Of a stretch of DNA of 39,907 nucleotides, positions 16,398-25,513 are shown piece by piece. This DNA is from Flavobacteriales bacterium (GTDB lineage Bacteria > Bacteroidota > Bacteroidia > Flavobacteriales_D > Crocinitomicaceae). The stretch's first letter is position 1, and every line of letters begins with the position of its first letter. The position numbers were made by a program, and so were the translations under genes. Location of the stretch: contig CANHHA010000026.1 of NCBI GenBank assembly GCA_947460825.1, positions 1 through 39,907 of the forward strand, in the 5' to 3' direction. Below the pieces are notes generated by a model. The model searched no databases, was not told the origin of the DNA, and saw nothing but the letters and a program-made list of their open reading frames with translations.

Positions 16398-18433
16398 ACA
16401 AAATAGCAGCATTATTAATAGGCGCATTAATTCTTGCAAGTTGTTCCACCACAAAGACAAGTACGCAGACACAAAATCATGCTTATAAAACCGTTTCCAC
16501 GGAATTAATGGACAAAGCGGTGAATCCAAGCGAGGACTTCTTTATGTTTTGTAATGGGACATGGGTAAAGAACACCATGATTCCGGCCACAGAATCACGC
16601 TGGGGAAGTTTCAATGAACTAGAGAAATCCAACAATGAAAAGCTAAGCAAAATCCTTGAAGAATGTGCAGCCCAACCGGGTGAAGTTGGCACCCAAAGTC
16701 AAATTCTCGGAGCGTATTATGCCAGTCTTGTGAACATGAAACAACGGGATGCCTTAGGTATTTCGCCCATTGAATTCGAATTGAAATCGATTGAAGCATT
16801 GAAACGAAAAGATCTATTGGTTGAAATCATTGCCAGCCATCACCGTGACGGAATCGGAAGTGCATTTGGCTACGGCGTAGGTCAAGATTTAAAAGAAGTT
16901 GATAAAAACATTAGTTATTTAGGGCAAGGCGGTATTGGCTTACCAAACCGAGATTATTATACCGAAGCGAACAAAAAGGACATATTAAAGGCGTATCAAG
17001 CACATATTGCGAAAATCTTTATTATGGCTGGGAGCTCGGAAGAAAGCGCATTAGACGCTTCCGCAAGTATTGTGAAATTCGAAACGAAATTAGCAGAAGC
17101 CATGCTCCCCCCCGCTAAAATGAGAATTCCTGAGCTTACCTACAACAAAATGTCCTTTAGTCATGTAATCAAGTCTTTTGGAACCTTTGACTTCCGCTAT
17201 TACTTATCTAAAATTGGGGCACAAACCCCTGACAGTATCATTGTATCTAATCCTGATTTTATTAAAACTTTGGCTGGATGTATTGAAACGGAATCGCTAC
17301 AAACTTGGAAGTATTACCTGCAATGGAATGTATTAAATCAATATGCGGGACATCTTAATCAAGCCTTTATTGATCACAACTTTGACTTTTATGGAAGGAC
17401 CTTAAAAGGAAAAAAAGAACAAAAACCACTGAATGAATATGCCATAGAAGAAATCACCAATTTAGAAATCGGTGAATTACTCGGTAAAGCCTTTGTAGGA
17501 AAGTATTATTCAGCGGAGGCGCAAAAACGTGTGAATGAATTGGTTGACAACCTATTGATTGTTTTTCGTGATCGAATTGCCAAATTGGAGTGGATGACTC
17601 CCACTACTAAAAAACAAGCACGTAATAAATTAGATTCTATAGGCCGAAAACTAGGGTTTCCTGAACAGTGGGAAGATTACTCATCCCTTACTTTTAATCC
17701 TGAAGATTATATCGGTAATATAAAATTGATGGCCCGTTACTCCAATCAGAAGAATCTTGCAGAATTAAATAAACCCGTAGATAAGGAAAAATGGGGAATG
17801 CCCGCACACATGGTTAATGCCTATTACCACCCTCTTTTGAATGAAATTGCCTTCCCGGCAGGCATCATGCAGCCCCCATTTTTTGATGTCGAATCTGAAG
17901 ATGCAGTGAATTACGGGCGCATAGGAATGGTGATTGGTCATGAATTCACACATGGATTTGATGATATGGGTTCTAAATTCGCTGCCGATGGTAGCTTCAC
18001 CAACTGGTGGACCGAAGAAGATAGAAAGGCATTCGAGCAGCGCACTGCGCTTTTAGGGGAAACCTTTGCCGGTTTTTGTCCGATGGAAGGCAATTGCGTT
18101 AATGCCGAACTTACCATGGGAGAGAACATTGCAGATTTGGGTGGATTAACAATGGCTTATTACGCTTACAAACTCACTGATGATTTCAAAAGGAATGAAG
18201 TGCGCGAAGGATTTACGCCAGCGCAACGCTTTTTTATTGCCTATGGTCAATTGTGGAAGATTAAGTATACCGATGCTGAAATGAAAAACCGCTTGGCTAC
18301 CGACCCTCACTCCCCTGGTATGTACCGGGTAAATGGCCCATTAAAAAACTGTCCGGAATTCTTCGAAGCGTTCGGTATCACTGAAGGAAAAAAGATGCGC
18401 AACTCGAAAGAAAAAGTATCCAAAATCTGGTAA
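16394..18433 (+). CDS. M13-family (neprilysin/PepO-like) zinc metallopeptidase lipoprotein, 679 aa
   Basis: Signal peptide with lipobox ILASC predicts a lipoprotein with Cys17 as the new N-terminus. The N-terminal M13 domain (from about residue 40, NPSEDFFMFCNGTWVK) is followed by the catalytic domain with HEFTH (His516, Glu517, His520) and ENIADLGG (Glu577, Asp581), which complete the zinc site. NAYYHPLLNEIAFPAGI upstream of HExxH matches the substrate-binding segment of neprilysin. The protein ends in Trp, as is usual in M13. It probably degrades oligopeptides in the periplasm or at the surface. Length is normal, and all catalytic residues are present. Confidence 0.96.
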   Translation: MNKIAALLIGALILASCSTTKTSTQTQNHAYKTVSTELMDKAVNPSEDFFMFCNGTWVKNTMIPATESRWGSFNELEKSNNEKLSKILEECAAQPGEVGTQSQILGAYYASLVNMKQRDALGISPIEFELKSIEALKRKDLLVEIIASHHRDGIGSAFGYGVGQDLKEVDKNISYLGQGGIGLPNRDYYTEANKKDILKAYQAHIAKIFIMAGSSEESALDASASIVKFETKLAEAMLPPAKMRIPELTYNKMSFSHVIKSFGTFDFRYYLSKIGAQTPDSIIVSNPDFIKTLAGCIETESLQTWKYYLQWNVLNQYAGHLNQAFIDHNFDFYGRTLKGKKEQKPLNEYAIEEITNLEIGELLGKAFVGKYYSAEAQKRVNELVDNLLIVFRDRIAKLEWMTPTTKKQARNKLDSIGRKLGFPEQWEDYSSLTFNPEDYIGNIKLMARYSNQKNLAELNKPVDKEKWGMPAHMVNAYYHPLLNEIAFPAGIMQPPFFDVESEDAVNYGRIGMVIGHEFTHGFDDMGSKFAADGSFTNWWTEEDRKAFEQRTALLGETFAGFCPMEGNCVNAELTMGENIADLGGLTMAYYAYKLTDDFKRNEVREGFTPAQRFFIAYGQLWKIKYTDAEMKNRLATDPHSPGMYRVNGPLKNCPEFFEAFGITEGKKMRNSKEKVSKIW

Positions 18434-18463
18434 TAACGTTTATTAACCCCTAAATTATAGTTT

Positions 18464-19057
18464 ATGTCCTTTGAATTTCCCCTATCGTTTAAATTTAAAA
18501 TTGGCACCTTATCGAATGATTTCGTGATTACGGATTCAAAAAATAATACGGTCAGTTATGTTCGCCAAAAAATGTTCAAATTAAAAGAGGACATTATGTG
18601 CTATAGCGACGAATCAAAAAAAACGCTGTTATATCGAATAAAGGCGAATAAATGGCTTGACTTTTCTGCTACCTATTCCTTTTTTAATGGTGAAGATAAA
18701 GAACTCGGTAAAGTAGCACGTAAAGGAGCCGTTTCTTTATGGAAGGCCACCTATATTGTGTTGAACGCAGAAAACACCAATGAATTTACGATACGTGAAG
18801 AAAAGCCTTGGGTTAAAGTATTGGATGCCTTGGTTACTCAAATTCCAATCGTCGGAATGTTTACCGGATATATGCTCAACCCAAGTTATTTGGTAACCGA
18901 CGAACAAAATGAACCCATAATGAGGTTTAAAAAAGACAAATCATTTTTTGGTAGAAAATTCTCTTTACATCAATTAAAAGAGGTTGACGTAAACGCTCAA
19001 GAGCGCATCGTACTTAGCTTAATGATGATGATATTATTGGAGCGACGAAGAGGATAA
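18464..19057 (+). CDS. LURP-one/Tubby-like beta-barrel protein (197 aa)
   Basis: Resembles the LURP-one-related / phospholipid-scramblase superfamily: an N-terminal PLSFKFKIGTLSNDFVITDSK, then alternating beta strands, then a hydrophobic segment near residues 126-150 (LVTQIPIVGMFTGYMLNPSYLV) that corresponds to the central helix of the Tubby-like barrel. Bacterial members have no established function. A signal peptide is absent. It starts 30 nt after the M13 gene and may be co-transcribed with it; a strong terminator follows. Confidence 0.65.
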   Translation: MSFEFPLSFKFKIGTLSNDFVITDSKNNTVSYVRQKMFKLKEDIMCYSDESKKTLLYRIKANKWLDFSATYSFFNGEDKELGKVARKGAVSLWKATYIVLNAENTNEFTIREEKPWVKVLDALVTQIPIVGMFTGYMLNPSYLVTDEQNEPIMRFKKDKSFFGRKFSLHQLKEVDVNAQERIVLSLMMMILLERRRG

Positions 19058-19070
19058 AGGGATGAAAATT

Positions 19071-19102
19071 AAAAGCCCTGACGAAACCGTCAGGGCTTTT
19101 TT
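19071..19102. terminator. Bidirectional intrinsic terminator
   Basis: A 13-bp perfect stem (AAAAGCCCTGACG / CGTCAGGGCTTTT) with an AAAC loop, followed by further Ts. It lies between the convergent LURP-one-like and S41 genes. Confidence 0.93.
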
Positions 19103-19120
19103 ATGAAGTTTAATTCTCTA

Positions 19121-20710
19121 TTAGTCTTCAAGATCATATCCTTGATAGGATTTATCCTTGTAAAGCATCGCTGCTTTTTGAACCACTTCATTTAACTCAT
19201 TAAAGATTTGATACGATTCACTGTAACCGAAAAGGTCTTGTGCGATGTTTGATTTAATCCGAATGCGTATCGCCTTTCCACTGATGTCATACGCTTGTTG
19301 ATCAAAGATTAATTTGGGATCTTCTTTGGAAACATATCCAAAAAATCCTTCCATAAATGATGCATCGGTATTAAAATTTGAAATGAATGCTTTAACATCC
19401 GGGTACTTTTTCTTTAATTGTTCACGGTTTGTATTCACAAATTCTAAACTGTATGAATTCACATGCCCCCCACGTATCAGATTGCTGTAATAATCTGTTA
19501 TATCCGCAGTATCTAAAGCGACAAAAACATCAGGCATAATTCCACCGCCACCGTATACCAAGCGATTTTTAATCATGGTGTAAAACTTCAAAGAATCCGG
19601 CAATTTAACAGAGTCAGCATGCTGAAATTCTCCATTTAAATAGCGTTGCGTAAGATCTTTGCGGTAGGTCTCCACATCTTGATATGGTTTTTGAATAAAT
19701 CGTCCTGTAGGTGTGAAATATCGTGCTATGGTTAATCTTAATTCGCTTCCGTCAGCTAAAGGCGTTGGACGTTGAACGAGGCCTTTACCAAAGGTTCTTC
19801 TGCCAACAACTAAGCCACGATCCCAATCTTGAATTGCTCCAGAAACAATTTCACTCGCTGAGGCAGTGTATTCATCGGTTAAAACAATCAAACCACCCTC
19901 TTCCCAAAGTCCTTTTTTACTTGCAGACAAATTACTGCGAGGCTGTGCACGTCCTATTGAATAAACCAATAGTTTATTTCCCGAGATAAATTCATCAGCA
20001 ACTCCCCTTGCCGCATCAAGGAGCCCTCCCCCATTTCCTTGTAAATCGAAAATCAGGTTTTTCATTCCTTTTGATTTTAACTCTTTGAGTGCTAGTTGAA
20101 TTTCCTCAACGGTAGTTCGTGAAAAGCTATTGAGTTTAATATACCCTATTTCTTTATCAATCATATACGCGGCATCCACCGAATAAATTGGGATTTTATC
20201 TCGTGTGATGTTAAAGCTTAATTCGTCATGCTTTTTGCGAAGTACTTTAACTTGTACCTTAGAACCCAGCTCCCCCATTAATTTCGTACGGACCTCATTG
20301 TTTTTCAAACCAATACCCGCTATAGAATTTCCATCAACGGCAACAATTTGATCGCCCGCTAATAAACCCAACTTTTCACTTGGCCCACCTGGAATGGTAG
20401 CAACTACCATTAAGGTATCTTTAACAATTTGAAACCTAATCCCGATTCCAACGAAACTACCGTTGATTTGAGATTGTGCCTCTTGCGCTTCTTCTGCAGG
20501 AATGTATGTGGAGTGCGGGTCTAACTCTTCAAGCATGGCTACAATGGCAGTCTCTGTTAATTTCTTAGCATTTACAGGGTCCACGTAATTACGCTCTATG
20601 TGCTGTATAATCTCTTGAAATTTATAGCTGGTCGATACACTTTGAGGGTCAATTTGCGCATTGTAAATAAACGAAAAGCAAGTGATAGAGGCAATTATAA
20701 TAGTTCGCAT
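19121..20710 (-). CDS. S41-family carboxyl-terminal processing peptidase with PDZ domain (529 aa)
   Basis: Signal peptide (MRTIIIASITCFSFIYNAQ) places it in the periplasm. An N-terminal cap precedes a PDZ domain (about residues 80-160; GIGIRFQI, IPGGPSEKLGLLAGDQIVAVDG), then the S41 fold with FDLQGNGGG. The catalytic serine is Ser284 in YTASASEIVSGAIQD and the general-base lysine is Lys309 in GRRTFGKGLVQ; the 25-residue spacing is that of E. coli Prc (S430/K455). It probably degrades or processes periplasmic proteins. The start is set at ATG 20708-20710; an upstream in-frame start at 20743 would ruin the signal peptide and lies over a TATTTTTG box. Confidence 0.95.
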   Translation of the reverse strand: MRTIIIASITCFSFIYNAQIDPQSVSTSYKFQEIIQHIERNYVDPVNAKKLTETAIVAMLEELDPHSTYIPAEEAQEAQSQINGSFVGIGIRFQIVKDTLMVVATIPGGPSEKLGLLAGDQIVAVDGNSIAGIGLKNNEVRTKLMGELGSKVQVKVLRKKHDELSFNITRDKIPIYSVDAAYMIDKEIGYIKLNSFSRTTVEEIQLALKELKSKGMKNLIFDLQGNGGGLLDAARGVADEFISGNKLLVYSIGRAQPRSNLSASKKGLWEEGGLIVLTDEYTASASEIVSGAIQDWDRGLVVGRRTFGKGLVQRPTPLADGSELRLTIARYFTPTGRFIQKPYQDVETYRKDLTQRYLNGEFQHADSVKLPDSLKFYTMIKNRLVYGGGGIMPDVFVALDTADITDYYSNLIRGGHVNSYSLEFVNTNREQLKKKYPDVKAFISNFNTDASFMEGFFGYVSKEDPKLIFDQQAYDISGKAIRIRIKSNIAQDLFGYSESYQIFNELNEVVQKAAMLYKDKSYQGYDLED

Positions 20711-20942
20711 GGTATTTAATTTATGTTGAAACGGTGGCCTCAAAAATAGTAACAGTTTGAAATTATTCCTCTCTTTTTCTTCGGTGTATTCAAATTTTAG
20801 GTTTTATTGGCGTTTTATTTATTTTCATCGAACAATACGTTCACAGTATGTCTTGTAAAAAATTCCCGTTTTTTTTTATCACCATGCAATTTTACCTTAA
20901 ATTCGTGCGTCATTAGACCGCTAAACCATTTAAAAAGCACCT
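20711..20942. promoter_or_regulatory. Divergent intergenic promoter region (S41 peptidase / PKD cargo)
   Basis: 232 nt separating two divergent genes. On the minus strand TATTTTTG (20741-20748) fits a -7 box for the S41 gene with a 30-nt leader. On the plus strand TAAATTCG (20898-20905) is a weaker candidate for the PKD cargo gene with a 37-nt leader. No ORF or structured RNA is evident. Confidence 0.4.
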
Positions 20943-23336
20943 ATGAACTCTTTCAAATTACTTCTAAGCTCTATTTTAATTAGTCTTTCATTCTTGACTT
21001 TCGCTCAACCTGCGGCTTGTTTTAATGCTGATTTTGAAGACAACTCGTTTACCAATTGGCTTGGATATTCTGGGTCATGTTGTGGCATTAATACGCCAAA
21101 CCAAGGATTTACCAATCAACACCAAATTATGGTTGGTCCAGGAAATGATCCAATGGTAGCTGCATGTGCAACATTATCAATCGTTCCTCCGGGAGAGAAT
21201 TTTTCTGCCATGGTTGGTGACTTTACGGGTACCGGAGCGCAAGCCTCACGTTTACAATATACCTTCTCCATTACGCCACAGTCAAACATGATCATCGTTA
21301 AATACGCAGTTGTCCTTGAAGATGTAGGTCATGGAGTGTCTCAACAACCTCGATTTGAAGCCCAGCTGTATGATGCCGCAGGTAACCCGTTACCTTGTAC
21401 CTTCTACCAAGTTGCCGCGGCTAATGGTGTACCCGGATTCCAAAACTGTGGACAATACCGTTGGAAAAACTGGACAACCTTTGGGGTAGATGTAACTGCT
21501 TACATGGGTCAAACGGTGACTCTTGACGTGGCAACAGGAGACTGTTCGTTGGGAGGGCATTGGGGCTACGCTTACGTTAACGCTTCTTGTTCATCGTTAA
21601 ATCTTTCTGCATTTTATTGCCAAAACGGCGCCAACAATACGGCTACTCTTACAGCACCAGACGGTTTTTCGAATTATGTATGGACCAATGCCGCGACAAA
21701 CGCACAATTAGCAACAGGACAAATTGCTACGGTGAATATCCAAGGTGTTGACACTGTAAATTGCACAATCACCTCAGCCAACGGGTGCGTCGCCACTCTA
21801 AGCACAGCCGTACTTCCTGCAGAGGTTATTGGCTCCATTGTAGACAGCAACGTTTGTGCGGGTTATTCAACGGTACTTCTCAATAACACCTCGTATACGA
21901 ACGCCGCGCCTGATTCAATTTTCTGGAGTGCTTCTGACGGTTATACGTCCAACGATACTACCTTTAACCACGTCTTTCCAGGACCTGGCTCATACACCGT
22001 TGAAATGATTGTAACCAATACCGCAAATTGTGTAGACACTGTTAATACCGTTGTTGAGGTTTATGAAAACCCAGTAGCCAGTTTTGGTTTCGACGATGTT
22101 TGCTTGGGTCAAACCGCTATATTTGAAGCCACAAGCTCTTTATTAGGAGGCGATACCATAACTAACTACTGGTATGTTAACAATGATACCTTGGTAGGCG
22201 ATACCGTAACGGTTAATTTTAATGGCCCCAATAACTACTTAGTTTCATTATTGGCCATGACGCAAAACGGATGTATCGATACCATGTCACAAAGCTTTAC
22301 CGTGTTCAATAATCCGACTGCTAATTTCGCTGTAACGGAATCTTGTATCGATCAAGCAGTTCTATTCGATAATACAACCACAGGAATATCAAATTCAACG
22401 ACTTTTGAGTGGATGTATAACAACCAAATCTTGGATACGTCCGTTGATTTCTCCTATATCTTTAATACGCCTGGCACTCACAATATCTCGTTAATTGCTA
22501 CCGACTCGTTCTCCGCAGTAGTTCAATGTGACGACACGATTAGTTTTTCATTCTTCGTGCACGATTACCCAACCTATTCTTACCTTGCGGATACCATTCA
22601 ATGTGAAGACGTTCCTTTTGTAGTCAATAGTTTCCCGTTGATTTCTACCAATGAACCTATTTCATACACTTGGGATATTAATGGCGCTTTAGAGGATACC
22701 ACGGTCAATTTAAATACCGTAATTGCAAATCCAGGGGTATATCAATTCACCTACACTGTAGTTTCTGATTTCGGTTGTGAAGTGGATACTACCTTTGACA
22801 TGTACATCATGGCCACACCGATTCCTCCTGTACTGAGTTTCAATATTCCTGAATGTCCTGGTGATCCATTCTTCCTAAGCGCAACAGCAGAAGCCAATTC
22901 AACCATTGCATGGTCAGGTCCAAACAATTTTAACTCTACCCTATTTGATGTGACTTTCCCATTAGACGAAAGCGGCATGGGAATTTATACCGCATTTGTA
23001 ACTTCAGAGTATGGTTGTATCTCCGATACCTCTCAAATAGATGCTACCATCACCTACATTATGAACTTTAATGATTTTGACTTCCCGAATGTTGTCTCTG
23101 CCAATGAAGATGGCACAAACGATTTCTTGGATTTAAAATCTTATTTCATGACCTGTGATGAATTTACCTTGTACATCTTCAACCGTTGGGGTAACTTGGT
23201 GTTTGAACAAGGACAAAACACTGCGTTCTTCCGAGGACAAGACGCGAATGGGAATGATTTAGAAGATGGGGTATATTCATACAAGCTAATCTTCGAAAAT
23301 TACGAGAAACACGGATTTATCCATGTAGTTAGATAA
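20943..23336 (+). CDS. PKD-repeat T9SS (type B) cargo protein with gliding-motility-associated C-terminal domain, 797 aa
   Basis: Signal peptide (to about residue 21, LTFA|Q) and a Cys-rich N-terminal carbohydrate/adhesion-like beta domain (about 25-215; NADFEDNSFTNW). Several PKD-like repeats of about 80 residues follow (about 295-630), recognisable by segments such as VFPGPGSYTVEMIVTNTANC and NTPGTHNISLIATDS. The last ~85 residues (FPNVVSANEDGTNDF, FNRWGNLVFEQG, DGVYSYKLIFEN) are a CHU_C / type B sorting domain, which directs T9SS export. It is probably a surface adhesin or matrix protein. Paired cysteines across the PKD repeats may form disulfides. It is transcribed alone, with a terminator immediately after. 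Confidence 0.93.
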   Translation: MNSFKLLLSSILISLSFLTFAQPAACFNADFEDNSFTNWLGYSGSCCGINTPNQGFTNQHQIMVGPGNDPMVAACATLSIVPPGENFSAMVGDFTGTGAQASRLQYTFSITPQSNMIIVKYAVVLEDVGHGVSQQPRFEAQLYDAAGNPLPCTFYQVAAANGVPGFQNCGQYRWKNWTTFGVDVTAYMGQTVTLDVATGDCSLGGHWGYAYVNASCSSLNLSAFYCQNGANNTATLTAPDGFSNYVWTNAATNAQLATGQIATVNIQGVDTVNCTITSANGCVATLSTAVLPAEVIGSIVDSNVCAGYSTVLLNNTSYTNAAPDSIFWSASDGYTSNDTTFNHVFPGPGSYTVEMIVTNTANCVDTVNTVVEVYENPVASFGFDDVCLGQTAIFEATSSLLGGDTITNYWYVNNDTLVGDTVTVNFNGPNNYLVSLLAMTQNGCIDTMSQSFTVFNNPTANFAVTESCIDQAVLFDNTTTGISNSTTFEWMYNNQILDTSVDFSYIFNTPGTHNISLIATDSFSAVVQCDDTISFSFFVHDYPTYSYLADTIQCEDVPFVVNSFPLISTNEPISYTWDINGALEDTTVNLNTVIANPGVYQFTYTVVSDFGCEVDTTFDMYIMATPIPPVLSFNIPECPGDPFFLSATAEANSTIAWSGPNNFNSTLFDVTFPLDESGMGIYTAFVTSEYGCISDTSQIDATITYIMNFNDFDFPNVVSANEDGTNDFLDLKSYFMTCDEFTLYIFNRWGNLVFEQGQNTAFFRGQDANGNDLEDGVYSYKLIFENYEKHGFIHVVR

Positions 23337-23355
23337 ACGAAACTAAATCTTAATT

Positions 23356-23389
23356 AAAAAAGGCAGAATTACTTCTGCCTTTTTTTTTA
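23356..23389. terminator. Intrinsic terminator after the PKD cargo gene
   Basis: Stem AAGGCAGAA / TTCTGCCTT with a TTAC loop and a nine-base T-run; an A-run on the opposite side makes it usable for the convergent 23418-23942 gene as well. Confidence 0.92.
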
Positions 23390-23417
23390 TCGAAAATCTT
23401 AGACTAGATAATGCCTC

Positions 23418-23942
23418 TTAGAACAATTGTTGAAACTCCGCTTTCAATGCGTCAATTGATATTTCGGAAGGCAGGGGATTTATTTCGGCGGATAAGGTAA
23501 TAACTGCGGTTGCAAGATCATTGGATGAAGCTTCATTTCCTAGTTGAGATGCTGCCACATTAATGAGTTTAACGGTTTCTTCTTTTGCATTTTTCAATAT
23601 ATTCCACGCGTTTGATGAAATGAACATCTGCTGCGCCACGTTGTGGTCGTATTCATCACGAATGGCTTTAAGTACTAAAGACTGCAACACAAGCGCATTC
23701 ATATTCGGTTGATTCATGCGCAGAACAATCGCCGAAGGATGAATTCGTTCCATATATAGAATAACACGTTGATACGCCTCCATTCGATGTGCAATAAAAA
23801 ACTCTTGGCGTTGCTTTTTCAATTCACCCTGAAGCATTAAGGACTCATTAAAATTTAATTTCTTGAGGAAATGTTGTACAATAATCACTAGGGCGATGGT
23901 GAAGGCTACAGCGACAATCGCTAAGGCAAAAATTTCATTCAT
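23418..23942 (-). CDS. Membrane-anchored protein of unknown function (174 aa)
   Basis: One N-terminal transmembrane helix (residues 4-26, ALAIVAVAFTIALVIIV) followed by a mostly helical, soluble domain of about 145 residues. Recognisable pieces are LQGELKKQRQEFFIAHRMEAYQRVILYMERIHP and a conserved-looking LVLKAIRDEYDHNVAQQMF. The composition and layout resemble a conserved Bacteroidota family of unknown function (possibly DUF7935, from memory, not verified). Orientation rules suggest the helical domain is cytoplasmic because KK follows the helix. No enzymatic motif is seen. It stands alone between two terminator/promoter regions. Confidence 0.8.
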   Translation of the reverse strand: MNEIFALAIVAVAFTIALVIIVQHFLKKLNFNESLMLQGELKKQRQEFFIAHRMEAYQRVILYMERIHPSAIVLRMNQPNMNALVLQSLVLKAIRDEYDHNVAQQMFISSNAWNILKNAKEETVKLINVAASQLGNEASSNDLATAVITLSAEINPLPSEISIDALKAEFQQLF

Positions 23943-23960
23943 AAGTTAATCTTTTTTTGG

Positions 23961-23988
23961 CAAATATACTTTTTCTTTAACGCTACAA
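23961..23988 (-). promoter_or_regulatory. Promoter of the 174-aa membrane-anchored protein
   Basis: On the minus strand, TTG (23986-23988), a 17-nt spacer and TATATTTG (23961-23968), leaving an 18-nt leader. Confidence 0.5.
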
Positions 23989-24043
23989 AGGAACGAGTAG
24001 GAAGAGAATTAAGTTACATCGGAAACAATATCAATGAAAACAC

Positions 24044-24051
24044 TATTTTTA
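24044..24051 (+). promoter_or_regulatory. Candidate -7 box of the symporter gene
   Basis: TATTTTTA, one mismatch from TAnnTTTG, ends 4 nt before the ATG at 24056. No clear -33 TTG. Confidence 0.3.
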
Positions 24052-24055
24052 CCTG

Positions 24056-25513
24056 ATGAAAGATTATATCCTACTGGGAGTATTATTCCTTTATTTTATC
24101 ATATTGCTTGCCATTTCTTGGTTTACATCAAGAAATGCCACAACAAACAGCTTTTTTTCAGGAGATAAAAAAAGTGCTTGGTATCTTGTCGCATTCGGAA
24201 TGATCGGAACCTCTTTATCCGGAGTCACCTTTGTTTCCGTTCCCGGGAAAGTACTTTCAAGCGGTTGGCATTATTATCAATTGGTTCTTGGCTTTTTCAT
24301 TGGCTATTTTGTCGTGGCATATGTCCTTTTACCCATTTATTATCGATTAAAGCTTACCTCGATATACACGTACCTCGAACACCGCCTCGGACTCAATGCC
24401 TACCAATGGGGCGCTGGATATTTTATTCTTTCAAGAACGCTTGGAGCTACGGTTAGGCTTTATTTGGTTATTAATGTGCTGCAACTGTTCATTTTTGATA
24501 AACTCGGAATTCCTTTTTGGCTAAGTACACTAACCATAATCTTGATGATTGTTGCCTACACCCTCAAAGGAGGTGTAAAGACGATTGTCTGGACTGATAC
24601 ACTCCAAACCACCTTCATGCTATTGGCATTAATCGTTTGTATCTTTTCCATTCAAAGTAAATTAAACTTGGGCTGGAACGGTATTATTGAATCCTTGAAT
24701 ACCAATAACCTCATGGGCTTATGGGAAACCAATTGGCTAAAAGGTGATTACTTCTTAAAACATATTATCGGTGGAGCATTTATTACAATCGCCATGACCG
24801 GATTAGATCAAGAAATGATGCAAAAAAACATCAGTGTTAAATCATTGAAGGATGCTCAAAAAAACATGGTCGTCTTTAGCATTACACTTCTTGCTGTTAA
24901 TGCCTTGTTCTTATTACTTGGAGGGGTTCTTTCCTTATACATTGGGAAGCTCGGAATAGAAGTAGCCCCGGATGATTTATTTCCATACGTCGTTCAAAAC
25001 TACCTTCCATTCGGTGTTTTTGTAATCTTTATAGTGGGGTTAATCTCTGCATTATTTCCTTCTGTAGACGGAGCAATAACCGCACTCACTTCATCCTTTT
25101 GCATTGATGTTATTGGGTTCAATCGCAACAACTTTGAGGAAGAAAAAAAGAAGCGTGTCAAGCGATGGATTCACTTAAGTTTTGCTGCGTTATTTATGAT
25201 TCTTGTTTTTTTATTCAAATGGCTTGACAATAAAAGTATTGTTGACCTAATTTTTGACATTGCAGGTTATACGTATGGTCCACTCTTGGGATTATTTGCA
25301 TTTGGGATCCTCACAAAACGGCAATTAATCCACCCGAAAATAGCCGTTATAAGCTTAGCTTCTCCCCTGCTCTGCTATCTACTAAAAACCTATGCATCTT
25401 CGCTGTTGGGTACGTATCAAATCGGGAATGAACTTTTAATCTTGAACGGAACAATTACGTTTATCCTATTATTTATTTTCAGTAAAAAAACTCAACATGT
25501 CGCTACGCATTAA
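24056..25513 (+). CDS. Sodium:solute symporter (SSS family, 485 aa)
   Basis: Multi-pass inner-membrane protein with about 12-13 hydrophobic helices. The N-terminal SLSGVTFVSVPGKVLSSGWHYYQ segment and PIYYRLKLTSIYTYLEHRLG match the SSS family core, and GLISALFPSVDGAITALTSSFCIDV corresponds to the Na+-site helix (TM8 region). The substrate cannot be assigned; the sequence resembles the sialate/glucose/amino-acid-like Bacteroidota subgroup. Its last 17 nt overlap the downstream GlmU-like gene, pointing to one transcript and maybe to a sugar substrate. Confidence 0.94.
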   Translation: MKDYILLGVLFLYFIILLAISWFTSRNATTNSFFSGDKKSAWYLVAFGMIGTSLSGVTFVSVPGKVLSSGWHYYQLVLGFFIGYFVVAYVLLPIYYRLKLTSIYTYLEHRLGLNAYQWGAGYFILSRTLGATVRLYLVINVLQLFIFDKLGIPFWLSTLTIILMIVAYTLKGGVKTIVWTDTLQTTFMLLALIVCIFSIQSKLNLGWNGIIESLNTNNLMGLWETNWLKGDYFLKHIIGGAFITIAMTGLDQEMMQKNISVKSLKDAQKNMVVFSITLLAVNALFLLLGGVLSLYIGKLGIEVAPDDLFPYVVQNYLPFGVFVIFIVGLISALFPSVDGAITALTSSFCIDVIGFNRNNFEEEKKKRVKRWIHLSFAALFMILVFLFKWLDNKSIVDLIFDIAGYTYGPLLGLFAFGILTKRQLIHPKIAVISLASPLLCYLLKTYASSLLGTYQIGNELLILNGTITFILLFIFSKKTQHVATH